Shown here one piece after another: positions 34,204 through 42,900 of a stretch of 64,000 nucleotides of DNA; positions within the stretch are counted from its first letter, which is position 1; the number at the start of each line of letters is the position of its first letter. The DNA is from Streptomyces genisteinicus. Its GTDB lineage: Bacteria > Actinomycetota > Actinomycetes > Streptomycetales > Streptomycetaceae. The stretch covers positions 6,370,001 to 6,434,000 of the forward strand of contig NZ_CP060825.1 of assembly GCF_014489615.1 (NCBI RefSeq). The letters run 5' to 3'. Made by a program: the position numbers and the translations under genes. The notes under the pieces were generated by a model. It was not told where the DNA came from and did no database searches. It saw only the letters and a list, made by a program, of their open reading frames with translations.

Positions 34204-35054
34204 TGCGCATCTTCGACCCCCACATCCACATGACCTCCCGCACCACCGACGACTACCAGGCCATGTACGCGGCCGGCGTCCGCGCGCTCGTGGAGCCCGC
34301 CTTCTGGCTCGGGCAGCCGCGCACCTCCCCGGCCAGCTTCTTCGACTACTTCGACGCCCTCCTGGGCTGGGAGCCGTTCCGCGCGGCGCAGTACGGCATC
34401 GCCCACCACTGCACGATCGCCCTGAACCCGAAGGAGGCGAACGACCCGCGCTGCACCCCGGTGCTCGACGCGCTGCCCCGCTACCTGGTCAAGGACTCCG
34501 TGGTCGCGGTCGGCGAGATCGGCTACGACTCCATGACCCCGGCCGAGGACGCCGCGTTCGCCGCGCAGCTCCAGCTCGCCGCCGACCACGGTCTCCCCGC
34601 CCTCGTGCACACCCCGCACCGGGACAAGCTCACCGGCCTGCACCGCACGCTCGACGTGGTGCGCGAGTCGGACCTCCCCGCCGACCGCGTCCTCGTCGAC
34701 CACCTCAACGAGACCACGGTGAAGCACGCCGTCGACAGCGGCTGCTGGCTCGGCTTCTCCATCTACCCCGACACCAAGATGGACGAGGAGCGGATGGTCG
34801 CCGTGCTCAGGACGTACGGAACCGACCGGATCCTGGTCAACTCCGCCGCGGACTGGGGCAGAAGCGACCCGCTGAAGACCCGCAAGGTGGCCGACGCCAT
34901 GCTCGCCGCCGGCTTCGGCGAGGACGACGTCGACACGGTCCTGTGGCGCAATCCCGTCGCCTTCTACGGCCTCAGCGGCCGCCTCTGGCTCGACGCACCG
35001 CCGCCGCAGGACCCTCAGCACGAGGGCAACTCCATCCTCCGCGGCGGGGAATGA
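34203..35054 (+). CDS. eboB: TatD-family metal-dependent hydrolase EboB
   Basis: A 283-residue TIM-barrel amidohydrolase. The first metal-binding motif is FDPHIHM at residues 4-10. The bridging Glu is in AVGEIGYDS, and histidines follow in LVHTPHRDK and VDHLNE. The terminal Asp is in NSAADWG, which is less canonical than in DNA-cleaving TatD. EboB proteins are a distinct branch, so nuclease activity should not be assumed. The ATG overlaps the eboA stop (TGATG), so the two are coupled. Confidence 0.87.
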   Translation: MRIFDPHIHMTSRTTDDYQAMYAAGVRALVEPAFWLGQPRTSPASFFDYFDALLGWEPFRAAQYGIAHHCTIALNPKEANDPRCTPVLDALPRYLVKDSVVAVGEIGYDSMTPAEDAAFAAQLQLAADHGLPALVHTPHRDKLTGLHRTLDVVRESDLPADRVLVDHLNETTVKHAVDSGCWLGFSIYPDTKMDEERMVAVLRTYGTDRILVNSAADWGRSDPLKTRKVADAMLAAGFGEDDVDTVLWRNPVAFYGLSGRLWLDAPPPQDPQHEGNSILRGGE

Positions 35055-35064
35055 GGGCCCACGG

Positions 35065-36237
35065 ATGCGCTTCCGCCACCCCGACGGGTCCGTCGTCCAC
35101 CTCTCCTACTGCACCAACGTCCACCCCGCGGAGACCCTCGACGGCGTCCTCGCCCAGCTCCGCGACCACTGCGAACCCGTCCGCCGGCGTCTCGGCCGCG
35201 ACCGCCTCGGCATCGGGCTGTGGCTCGCCCGGGACGCCGCCCGGACCCTGACCGACGACCCCGCCGCGCTGCGCGGACTGCGCGCGGAGCTGGAGCGCAG
35301 GGGGCTGGAGGTCGTCACCCTCAACGGCTTCCCCTACCAGGGCTTCGGCGCCGAGGAGGTCAAGTACCGCGTCTACCGGCCCGACTGGACGGACCCCGAA
35401 CGCCTCGCCCACACCACCGACCTCGCCCGGCTGCTCGCCGCCCTGCTCCCCGACGACGTCACCGAGGGCAGCGTCTCCACCCTCCCGATCGCCTGGCGCA
35501 CCGGCTTCGGCGCCGCCGGGGCCGAGACCGCCCGCGCCGCGCTCGCCACCCTCGCCGAACGGCTCGACGCCCTCCAGGACCTCACCGGCAGATCCATCCG
35601 GATCGCCCTGGAGCCCGAGCCCGGCTGCACGGTGGAGACCACGGCCGACGCCATCGCGCCGCTGACCGCCGTCGGCGCCCCGCACCGCATCGGCGTCTGC
35701 GTCGACACCTGCCATCTGGCGACCTCCTTCGAGGACCCGCGCACGGCGCTGACCGCCCTCGCCGCCGCGGGCGTGTCCGTCCCCAAGGCGCAGCTCTCCG
35801 CGGCGCTGCACGCCGAGCACCCGCACCTGCCCGAGGTCCGCGAGGCCCTCGCCGCGTTCGCCGAACCCCGCTTCCTCCACCAGACCCGGACCAGCACGGC
35901 CGCCGGACTGCGCGGCACCGACGACCTGGCCGAGGCGGTCGGCGGCGCGGCCCTGCCCGACGGGAGCCCTTGGCGCTCCCACTTCCACGTCCCCCTGCAC
36001 GCCCCGCCCGCCCCGCCGCTGACGTCCACGCTGCCGGTCCTCACGGAGACCCTGGCGCTGCTCGTCGGCGAGGCGGCTCCCCGCACCCGGCATCTGGAGG
36101 TCGAGACCTACACCTGGCAGGCCCTCCCGCCCGAGCTGCGGCCCCGCAACCGCACCCAGCTCGCCGACGGCATCGCCGCCGAACTCACCCTCGCCCGCGA
36201 CCTCCTGACCGACCTCGGACTCAAGGAGCTGCCATGA
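35065..36237 (+). CDS. eboE: Metabolite traffic protein EboE
   Basis: A 390-residue protein matching the EboE family, a xylose-isomerase-like TIM barrel. Family segments are LSYCTNVHPAETLDGV at the start, LNGFPYQGFGAEEVKYRVYRPDW, ALEPEPGC, GVCVDTCHLATSFEDP, FHVPLHA and HLEVETYTWQALP at the end. The role is inferred from ebo-cluster conservation as handling or moving a metabolite; no reaction is established. It starts 10 bp after the TatD stop and overlaps the next gene by 4 bp. Confidence 0.9.
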   Translation: MRFRHPDGSVVHLSYCTNVHPAETLDGVLAQLRDHCEPVRRRLGRDRLGIGLWLARDAARTLTDDPAALRGLRAELERRGLEVVTLNGFPYQGFGAEEVKYRVYRPDWTDPERLAHTTDLARLLAALLPDDVTEGSVSTLPIAWRTGFGAAGAETARAALATLAERLDALQDLTGRSIRIALEPEPGCTVETTADAIAPLTAVGAPHRIGVCVDTCHLATSFEDPRTALTALAAAGVSVPKAQLSAALHAEHPHLPEVREALAAFAEPRFLHQTRTSTAAGLRGTDDLAEAVGGAALPDGSPWRSHFHVPLHAPPAPPLTSTLPVLTETLALLVGEAAPRTRHLEVETYTWQALPPELRPRNRTQLADGIAAELTLARDLLTDLGLKELP

Positions 36238-37697
36238 GCCACCCAACCGACGGCACCGGCGGCACGGACGGCACCCCCGCCGACGGCACCCGGCGCCCCA
36301 CCCCGCTGCTCGTCCTGGACGTCGTCGGCCTCACCCCCCGCCTCCTCGACCACATGCCGCACCTGAAGGCCCTCGCGGAGTCCGGCTCGCAGGCGCCGCT
36401 GTCGACCGTCCTGCCCGCCGTCACCTGCGCCGCCCAGTCGACCTTCCTCACCGGCACACTCCCCGCCGAGCACGGCATCGTCGCCAACGGCTGGTACTTC
36501 CGCGAACTCGGCGACGTGCTGCTGTGGCGGCAGCACAACGGACTCGTCTCCGGCGACAGGATCTGGGACGCGGCACGCCGCGCCCACCCCGGCTACACCG
36601 TCGCCAACATCTGCTGGTGGTACGCGATGGGCGCCGACACCGACGTCACCGTCACTCCCCGCCCCGTGTACTACGCCGACGGCCGCAAGGAACCCGACTG
36701 CTACACCCGCCCGCCCGAGCTCCACGACGAACTCACCGCGGAATTCGGCACGTTCCCCCTGTTCCAGTTCTGGGGACCGGGCGCCGGCATCGTCTCCAGC
36801 CGCTGGATCGCGGACGCCACCCGCCACGTCATGCGCACCCGCCGGCCCGATCTGACCCTCTGCTACCTGCCCCACCTCGACTACGATCTCCAGCGCTACG
36901 GACCCGACGACCCGCGCTCCCACCGGGCGGCCGCCGAACTCGACGCCGTGATCGGGCCGCTGCTCGACGACGCCCGGCGCGAGGGGCGCACCGTCGTCGC
37001 CCTCTCCGAGTACGGCATCACCCGGGTGAGCCGGCCGGTGGACGTCAACCGGGCCCTGCGGCGCGCCGGACTCCTGGAGGTCCACACCCAGGACGGCATG
37101 GAGTACCTGGACCCGATGGCCTCCCGCGCGTTCGCCGTCGCCGACCACCAGCTCGCCCACGTCTACGTCCGCAGGCCGGAGGACCTGGAGGCCGTCCGGG
37201 AGGTGCTGGCCGCGCTGCCCGGGGTCGAGCAGATCCTGGACGACGAGGGGAAGAAGGCGAACGGGCTCGACCATCCGCGTTCGGGGGAGCTGGTCGCCGT
37301 CGCCGACCCGGACGCCTGGTTCACCTACTACTACTGGCTCGACGACGCCCGCGCGCCCGACTTCGCCCGTCTCGTCGAGATCCACCGCAAGCCCGGCTAC
37401 GACCCGGTCGAGCTCTTCATGGACCCCCAGGACCCGTACGTACGCCTGAAGGCGGCGGGCGCGCTCGCCCGCAAGAAGCTCGGCATGCGCTACCGGATGG
37501 CCGTCGTGCCGCTGGACCCCTCGCCGATCCGGGGCAGCCACGGCCGCCTCCCCGCGAGCGACGACGAAGGTCCGCTGCTGCTCTGCTCCACCCCCCAGGC
37601 CGTCGGCGGCCGCGTCGCGGCCACCGAGGTGAAGTCGCTGCTGCTGCGGCTCGCCGGGCTCGGGCCGGCCGCGGAGCACGCCGCGGCGCCTGCCTGA
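36234..37697 (+). CDS. eboF: Alkaline-phosphatase-superfamily protein EboF (nucleotide pyrophosphatase-like)
   Basis: A 487-residue protein of the type I phosphodiesterase/nucleotide pyrophosphatase branch. The metal Asp is in LVLDVVGL and the nucleophile region is AVTCAAQSTFLTG (Thr expected as nucleophile). LPHLDYDLQRYGPDD gives the second Asp/His pair. Where phosphodiesterases usually have SDHG, this reads SEYG, with VADHQLAHVY further on, so one metal ligand pair is changed or displaced. No signal peptide is seen, implying cytosolic action. It is the last gene of the overlapped ebo operon. Confidence 0.87.
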   Translation: MSHPTDGTGGTDGTPADGTRRPTPLLVLDVVGLTPRLLDHMPHLKALAESGSQAPLSTVLPAVTCAAQSTFLTGTLPAEHGIVANGWYFRELGDVLLWRQHNGLVSGDRIWDAARRAHPGYTVANICWWYAMGADTDVTVTPRPVYYADGRKEPDCYTRPPELHDELTAEFGTFPLFQFWGPGAGIVSSRWIADATRHVMRTRRPDLTLCYLPHLDYDLQRYGPDDPRSHRAAAELDAVIGPLLDDARREGRTVVALSEYGITRVSRPVDVNRALRRAGLLEVHTQDGMEYLDPMASRAFAVADHQLAHVYVRRPEDLEAVREVLAALPGVEQILDDEGKKANGLDHPRSGELVAVADPDAWFTYYYWLDDARAPDFARLVEIHRKPGYDPVELFMDPQDPYVRLKAAGALARKKLGMRYRMAVVPLDPSPIRGSHGRLPASDDEGPLLLCSTPQAVGGRVAATEVKSLLLRLAGLGPAAEHAAAPA

Positions 37698-37779
37698 ACC
37701 GCACCGCACCGCGGCGTACCCGGCGCCCGCGCGCCCGTCCCGTCGTGCCGTCCTGTGCCGTTGCGTTGCGTTCGACGCG

Positions 37780-37834
37780 ACCCGTCCCGCACATCCCGCC
37801 AGTCCCGCCAGTCCTGTCCGTCCTGCACGTCCCA
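37780..37834. repeat. Imperfect short tandem repeats after the ebo operon
   Basis: The 152-bp gap before the Tat-exported isomerase contains degenerate CCCGCCAGT and GTCCTG units in tandem. A GTTGCGTTGCGTT run lies just before them. No gene or clear terminator is seen. Confidence 0.5.
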
Positions 37835-37849
37835 CAGGAAAGAGATCAC

Positions 37850-39019
37850 GTGACCGCGTTCCACGACGAATCCGCCACCGGCGAGTCCCTGCGCCGCTCC
37901 CTCGGCGTCGACCGCCGCCGCTTCCTCAGCACCTGCACCGCCGCGGCGGCCGCCGCCGTCGCCGCCCCGGTCTTCGGCGCCGCGCCCGCCGTCGCCCGCG
38001 GCGGCCCCCACCACGGGCACGGCCACGGTCCGGGCCGCGGCTCCGTCCTCGTACCGCCCCACAAGCGCGGCATCATCCTCTACACCGTCCGCGACGCCAC
38101 CGGGCGCGACCCGCTCGCCACCGAATTGCCGTCCGGCTTCCGCGAGGTGTTCCGCCAGCTGTCCCGGTACGGGTACCGGCAGGTGGAGTTCGCGGGCTAC
38201 CGCCAGCACGCCAACGCCCCCGGCGGCGCGGACCTGGAGACGGTGCAGGGCGCGAGACTGCTCCGCTCCTGGCTGGACGACTACGGCCTGCGCGCCCAGG
38301 GCAACCACGGCTTCATCCCCGGCTCCTGGCCGTTCACCGCACCCGATCTCGACACCTTCAAGCGGCATCTGGAGATCGCCAACATCATCGGCATGGACCA
38401 CATGGGGACCGGCGGCGACCCCACCGGCAGCTCCCACCGCGCCGACTGGGACGTCGCCGCCGACAAGTGGAACGCGCTCGGCGCCGTCGCCCGCCGGGAG
38501 GGGATCAAGCTCTACACCCACAACCACGACGCGGCGTACGGCTTCCTGCTGGACGGCGGACCGCTCGACGAGCAGGGCCGCCCCACCCGCAGTTCCGGTG
38601 TCCGCAAGCTGGAATACTTCCTGCAGCGGACCGATCCGCGCCTGGTCTGGCTGGAGATGGACGTGTACTGGGCGCACGTCGCCCAGTACAAGTTCCGCTC
38701 GTACACCGCCCACGACGGGTCCCCGGTGGAGCAGGTATTCGACCCGGCCGCACTGGTGGCCCGCAACACCGCCCGCTATCCGCTGTTCCACGCCAAGGAC
38801 GGCACCGTCAACACGGAGAACGGCCAGGGCTACGACATGGTCACCTTCGGCGAGGGCGACATCGACTACCGGACGTTCTTCCGGCGGGTGGGCGCGAAGA
38901 ACCACCACAACCCGATGATCGAGCACGACGGCGCGCCCAGCGCCACCGTGCCGGGCCAGTCCCTGGAGGTGGCACGGGCGAGCTACGAGAACCTGGCCGC
39001 GCTGCGCTCCCGGCGCTGA
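37850..39019 (+). CDS. Tat-exported sugar isomerase/epimerase-like protein
   Basis: A 389-residue protein with a twin-arginine signal (DRRRFLS near residue 24, then an Ala-rich core) followed by a His/Gly-rich linker. The mature part is a xylose-isomerase-like TIM barrel (GIILYTVRDATG, YGYRQVEFAGYRQH, HNHDAAYGF, WLEMDVYWAH, FHAKDG, NHHNPMIEHD), with Glu/Asp/His metal ligands intact. Such exported isomerase-like proteins commonly travel with ThuA, DUF1080 and MocA genes. The start is GTG with AGGAAAGAG upstream. It is the right end of the island. Confidence 0.9.
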   Translation: MTAFHDESATGESLRRSLGVDRRRFLSTCTAAAAAAVAAPVFGAAPAVARGGPHHGHGHGPGRGSVLVPPHKRGIILYTVRDATGRDPLATELPSGFREVFRQLSRYGYRQVEFAGYRQHANAPGGADLETVQGARLLRSWLDDYGLRAQGNHGFIPGSWPFTAPDLDTFKRHLEIANIIGMDHMGTGGDPTGSSHRADWDVAADKWNALGAVARREGIKLYTHNHDAAYGFLLDGGPLDEQGRPTRSSGVRKLEYFLQRTDPRLVWLEMDVYWAHVAQYKFRSYTAHDGSPVEQVFDPAALVARNTARYPLFHAKDGTVNTENGQGYDMVTFGEGDIDYRTFFRRVGAKNHHNPMIEHDGAPSATVPGQSLEVARASYENLAALRSRR

Positions 39020-39062
39020 CGGCCGGCCGGTCCCGCCCGCACGCGCGGCGGGCGGGACCGCG

Positions 39063-39117
39063 CTGTTCGGATCTGTTCGGAGAAGTCGCTACCGACCGGT
39101 AGTAAGAAAGACGTCTT
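39063..39117 (+). promoter_or_regulatory. Cluster of short palindromes and repeats upstream of the HAD phosphatase
   Basis: Three elements lie 90-145 bp before the phosphatase start: CTGTTCGGA twice with a 10-bp period (39063, 39073), the dyad CTACCG-AC-CGGTAG (39089-39102) and a perfect 10-bp palindrome AAGACGTCTT (39108-39117). They look like regulator sites; the regulator is unknown. Confidence 0.4.
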
Positions 39118-39208
39118 CCGTCCATGATGGGGCGCGAGCATGTCAACTCGTTCGCCGGAGACCACGGCGTACGGGCCCTGAGCTGGTTCCACACCCAGGA
39201 GACCCCCC

Positions 39209-39856
39209 ATGCATGCACGCGCCACGACCACCCGCGCCGCCGTCACCCTCGCGGCCGGGCTCGCTCTCGCCGCCGTCCCGGCCGTCCAGGCCACCGCCGC
39301 CGAGGCGGCAGCCGACCGGGCCCCCGCCGCAACCGCCACCGCGACCGCGGCGGGCACGGCGAGCGTCGACTACGCCGCCTGGCAGCGCGACGTCACCGCC
39401 GCCCTCGCCGGGGCCCGCGCCCACATCGAGGCCCGGACCGCCACGGGCGGCGGGAAGCAGGCGATCGTCCTCGACATCGACAACACCTCCCTGGAGACCC
39501 ACTTCCACCCCTTCTGGAAGCTCCCCACCCCGGCCGTCACCCAGGTGCGCGAGCTGGCCCGGTACGCCGACTCGCGGGGCGCGGCCGTCTTCTTCGTCAC
39601 CGCCCGGCCCGGCATCATCCACTCGCTCACCGACTGGAACCTGAAGAAGGCCGGCTACCCGGTCGACGGTCTGTACGTGCGTGACCTGCCCGACCTGTTC
39701 GAGGAGGTCAGCGCCTACAAGACGGAGAAGCGCGCGGAGATCGAGGCGAAGGGCTACACGATCATCGCCAACATCGGCAACAACACCACCGACATCGTCG
39801 GCGGCCACGCCGAGAAGGCGTACAAGCTCCCCGACTACGACGGGCAGTTGTCGTAG
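39209..39856 (+). CDS. Secreted HAD-family acid phosphatase (class B-like)
   Basis: A 215-residue exported phosphatase. The signal peptide covers residues 1-31, then an Ala/Thr-rich linker leads to the HAD core. Motif I is LDIDNTS with the two Asp nucleophile/acid residues, motif II the Thr in FVTARPG, motif III the Lys in AYKTEKR, and motif IV falls in NIGNNTTDI. It belongs to the HAD subfamily IIIB/acid-phosphatase-B group that removes phosphate from organic esters outside the cell. It is a single gene ending in a strong bidirectional terminator. Confidence 0.9.
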   Translation: MHARATTTRAAVTLAAGLALAAVPAVQATAAEAAADRAPAATATATAAGTASVDYAAWQRDVTAALAGARAHIEARTATGGGKQAIVLDIDNTSLETHFHPFWKLPTPAVTQVRELARYADSRGAAVFFVTARPGIIHSLTDWNLKKAGYPVDGLYVRDLPDLFEEVSAYKTEKRAEIEAKGYTIIANIGNNTTDIVGGHAEKAYKLPDYDGQLS

Positions 39857-39877
39857 CCGCGGAGGGCGGGGAACGCC

Positions 39878-39921
39878 CGGGTGGCCGCGGCGCCCGCAGC
39901 TGAGGCCGCCGCGGCCACCCG
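39878..39921. terminator. Bidirectional terminator between phosphatase and CHAT genes
   Basis: A 15-bp perfect stem (39878-39892 with 39907-39921) with a 14-nt loop lies between two converging stops. Confidence 0.8.
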
Positions 39922-39965
39922 AGGCCCTGCCCCTGCCCCTGCGCCGGTCCCGGGGGCTGCGGCGG

Positions 39966-42900
39966 TCAGGGACCCGCGTGCACCTGGCACGCCCACAGAC
40001 TGGGCGACAGCGGGTACAGATCACGCAGCGCGCACACCGCCCGGTGCACGGCCTCGGCCGTGCGGGCGACGTCCAGCGTGCCGTCGCCGCGGTGCAGGAC
40101 GTCGTACACCCGCCGCGCGACCTCCGCCCCGATCACGTCGTCGACCTGCCACAGCGACCCGACGACGTGGGGGAAGCCCGCGATCTGGAAGGCGCTGACG
40201 ATGTGGACGGCCTCGTCGGTGAGTTCGGGCGTGGACCGCAGCGTGTCGCACGCCGACAGGTAGGCGAGACGCACCGACGGCAGCCGCAGCCGGGCCAGTT
40301 CGCGGACGGTCAGCGGGTGTTCCGCGTGATCGTGCAGGACGAGCCGGCTGCCGGACGCCCGCTCCGGGTCGCCGAGCGCGTGGCAGGCGAAATGCGCGTG
40401 CGCGTGCCCGTGCAGGGCCGCGACGACCGCCGAACGCGTCGCGGAGGCGTCGGCCAGCAGCGTGGCGCCGGGCAGCAGGCCGGCCAGCCGGCCCGCCTCC
40501 TCGCGCGCACCCGGCAGCGGGGGCGCCCCCGCTGCCTCCGGGACACCGACCACCAGGGTGCCGGTGCCCCCCGGGCGGGCGGTGCGCCGGCGGGCGTGGT
40601 CCAGCGCCCGCAGCGTCGGCGTGTACGAGGAGACCACCCGGTCCAGCGCGCCGGGGCCCTCCCCTCCGGGGGCGGCCGCGTGCAGCGGCAGGGTCCCCAG
40701 CACACCGCCGGGCGACCACCACACACGGTCCGCCCCCGCGAGACGGTCCAGGACCGGGCCGGTCACCGCCCGCCACAGCCAGGCCAGGGTCTCCCGCACC
40801 TCCCGCTGCGCACGCCGCGACTGCTCGCGCGAGGTCCCCGGCGCGCCGAGGCGCTCCAGCGCCCTCTCGAAGCCCGCACGGCGCGCGGCCGTCGTCCCCG
40901 GATCGAGCTCCGGAAGGGGCACCGCGCCGACACCGGCCCCGGCGACGACGAGGGCGTGACTGCCGTACGCGGAGACGTTGACCAGCACCACCGGGCCGTG
41001 CGCGGCGATGGCCCGCACTTCGCCCTCGTCCCACTCCCGCACCGGCCGCAACAGTCCCAGCCCGGGGTGCTCGGCGCGGATCCGGGCGGTGAGACCGCGC
41101 CACTCGGCGGCGAGCCGCTGCCGCGCGTCGGTGCGTGCGCCCGAAGAGACGGACGGCTCCTCCGGCAGCGGCACCAGGTCACCGGTCGCCGCGCCGAGCG
41201 CGTCCCGCACCTCCTCGAAACGCGCGGCCAGTGCGGGATCGGCCTCCCGCAACCGGGTGAGATCGCTGTCGCCGTCGAACGCGTGGGACAGGATCACCCC
41301 CCTGGCCTGCTCGAGCAGCCCGACCGCCAGACCCGGCCGGCCGCACCGCACCGCACAGGCTGCCGCGTCCGCGCCCAGCCCCACCGCACGGCCGAGCAGC
41401 AACTCCTGGTCGTCCCGCCCGAGATGGCGGGGCGCCACGGCGTGCAGCAGGTCGACCGCGAGGGTGAACCCCTCCAGGGCGCCGTCCCAGTCGCCGAGTT
41501 CCGCCCGGGTCTCGCCCCAGGCCCGCGCGGCGCTCAGCCGCAGCCCGGGAGCGCACTGCTCCTCCCGCGCGCCTTCCCGGAACCGCTCGGACGCCTCGGC
41601 GAGAACGGCCCGGCGGCGGCTGCCGCGGGACCGCACGCCGCGCAAGGCGTTTCCGAGGTTGAACAGACGCTGGGTGCGCGCCGGATGGCCGGACGGCGTG
41701 GCCCCGGCCGCACGACGGTACAGCGCGACCGTCTCGTCGCGGACGGTCGGCGACAGCAGGTTGCGCAGGGTCATGTGCCGTGTGTTCGCGGCCACCGTCA
41801 GAGCGGCGGGCAGCTCCGGGGAGTCCGGGGGCAGCGACGCGACCACCGCGTCGGCCAGTGCCCGTGCCTCCCGCGCGTCCTCGAACCGCATCGTCCTCGC
41901 ACCGCGGCCCAGCAGGGCGATCGCGAGGTTGTGCCGTCGCAGCAGAAGTTTCGGGTCGCCCTCCGGGGTCATCGCGAGCCCCTGCCGCATGTACTCCACC
42001 GCCTCGTCGAGCCGGCCGGCCGGGTCGGCGGCACGTTCGGCACCGACCATCACGGCGAACCCGATGGCGGAGAGCAGCGACGCCCGGTGCGCGGGCCCCA
42101 GGCCGGGCAGCTCGGCTGCCCGGCGCCGGCACGCTTCGGCCTCCCGCAGATCGTCGCCGTCCTCGGTCAGTTGATGCCGCACGCTCAGCGCGCCCCCGAG
42201 GTTGAGCAGGCGCAGCCCGAGCACCGCGTTCCCCTCGCGCGTCAGCTCCACCGACTCGCGATGGACCAGGACGGCTTCGTTCAGGTCCTCCGGCCGCCCC
42301 GTGCGCTGGAAGCAGGCGACCAGCACCAGCCCGAGGTCGTCGAGCGCCGCCGGGCGGTCCGGGTGGCCGCGCGCCATCCGCGATTCGGCGTACCGCAGCC
42401 TGCGCAGCGCCTCGTCCAGATCGGCCCCGTGCTCGCGCGGGTCGCGCAGATACCGGTTGAACAGGGCCATCGCGGGGGCGAGGAGCGGCGGCTCGGAGCC
42501 GTCCGCCGTGCCGTCCGGGGCGGGGGAGGAGTCGACGAGGCCGAGCGCCTCGTCGAGGTCGGCCCGGGAACCCGTCGCCACCGACCGGGCGCGCAGGGCG
42601 TTGCTCAGCGCGTTGCGCAGCGCCGCGGTCCCGCCCCTGCTGTCCGCCGCCCCCAGGGCCGTCCTGTACACGGCGATCGCCTCGCCCAGGTCCACCACCC
42701 GGCCGGTGTGCTGCGACCGCAGGACGAGGGCCATGCCCAGGTCGAGGCCGGCGTGGACGGGCCCCCTGCGGTGTCCGGCGAAGGCCCGGCGGCACACGTC
42801 CACCAGCTCGTCGCACTCCGCCGCCGTCGCCCCCTCCGCGGACCGCAGACGGTGCAGCGCTTCCCCCAGCACGCTCAGGCACAGCGGCATCCGGGAGTGG

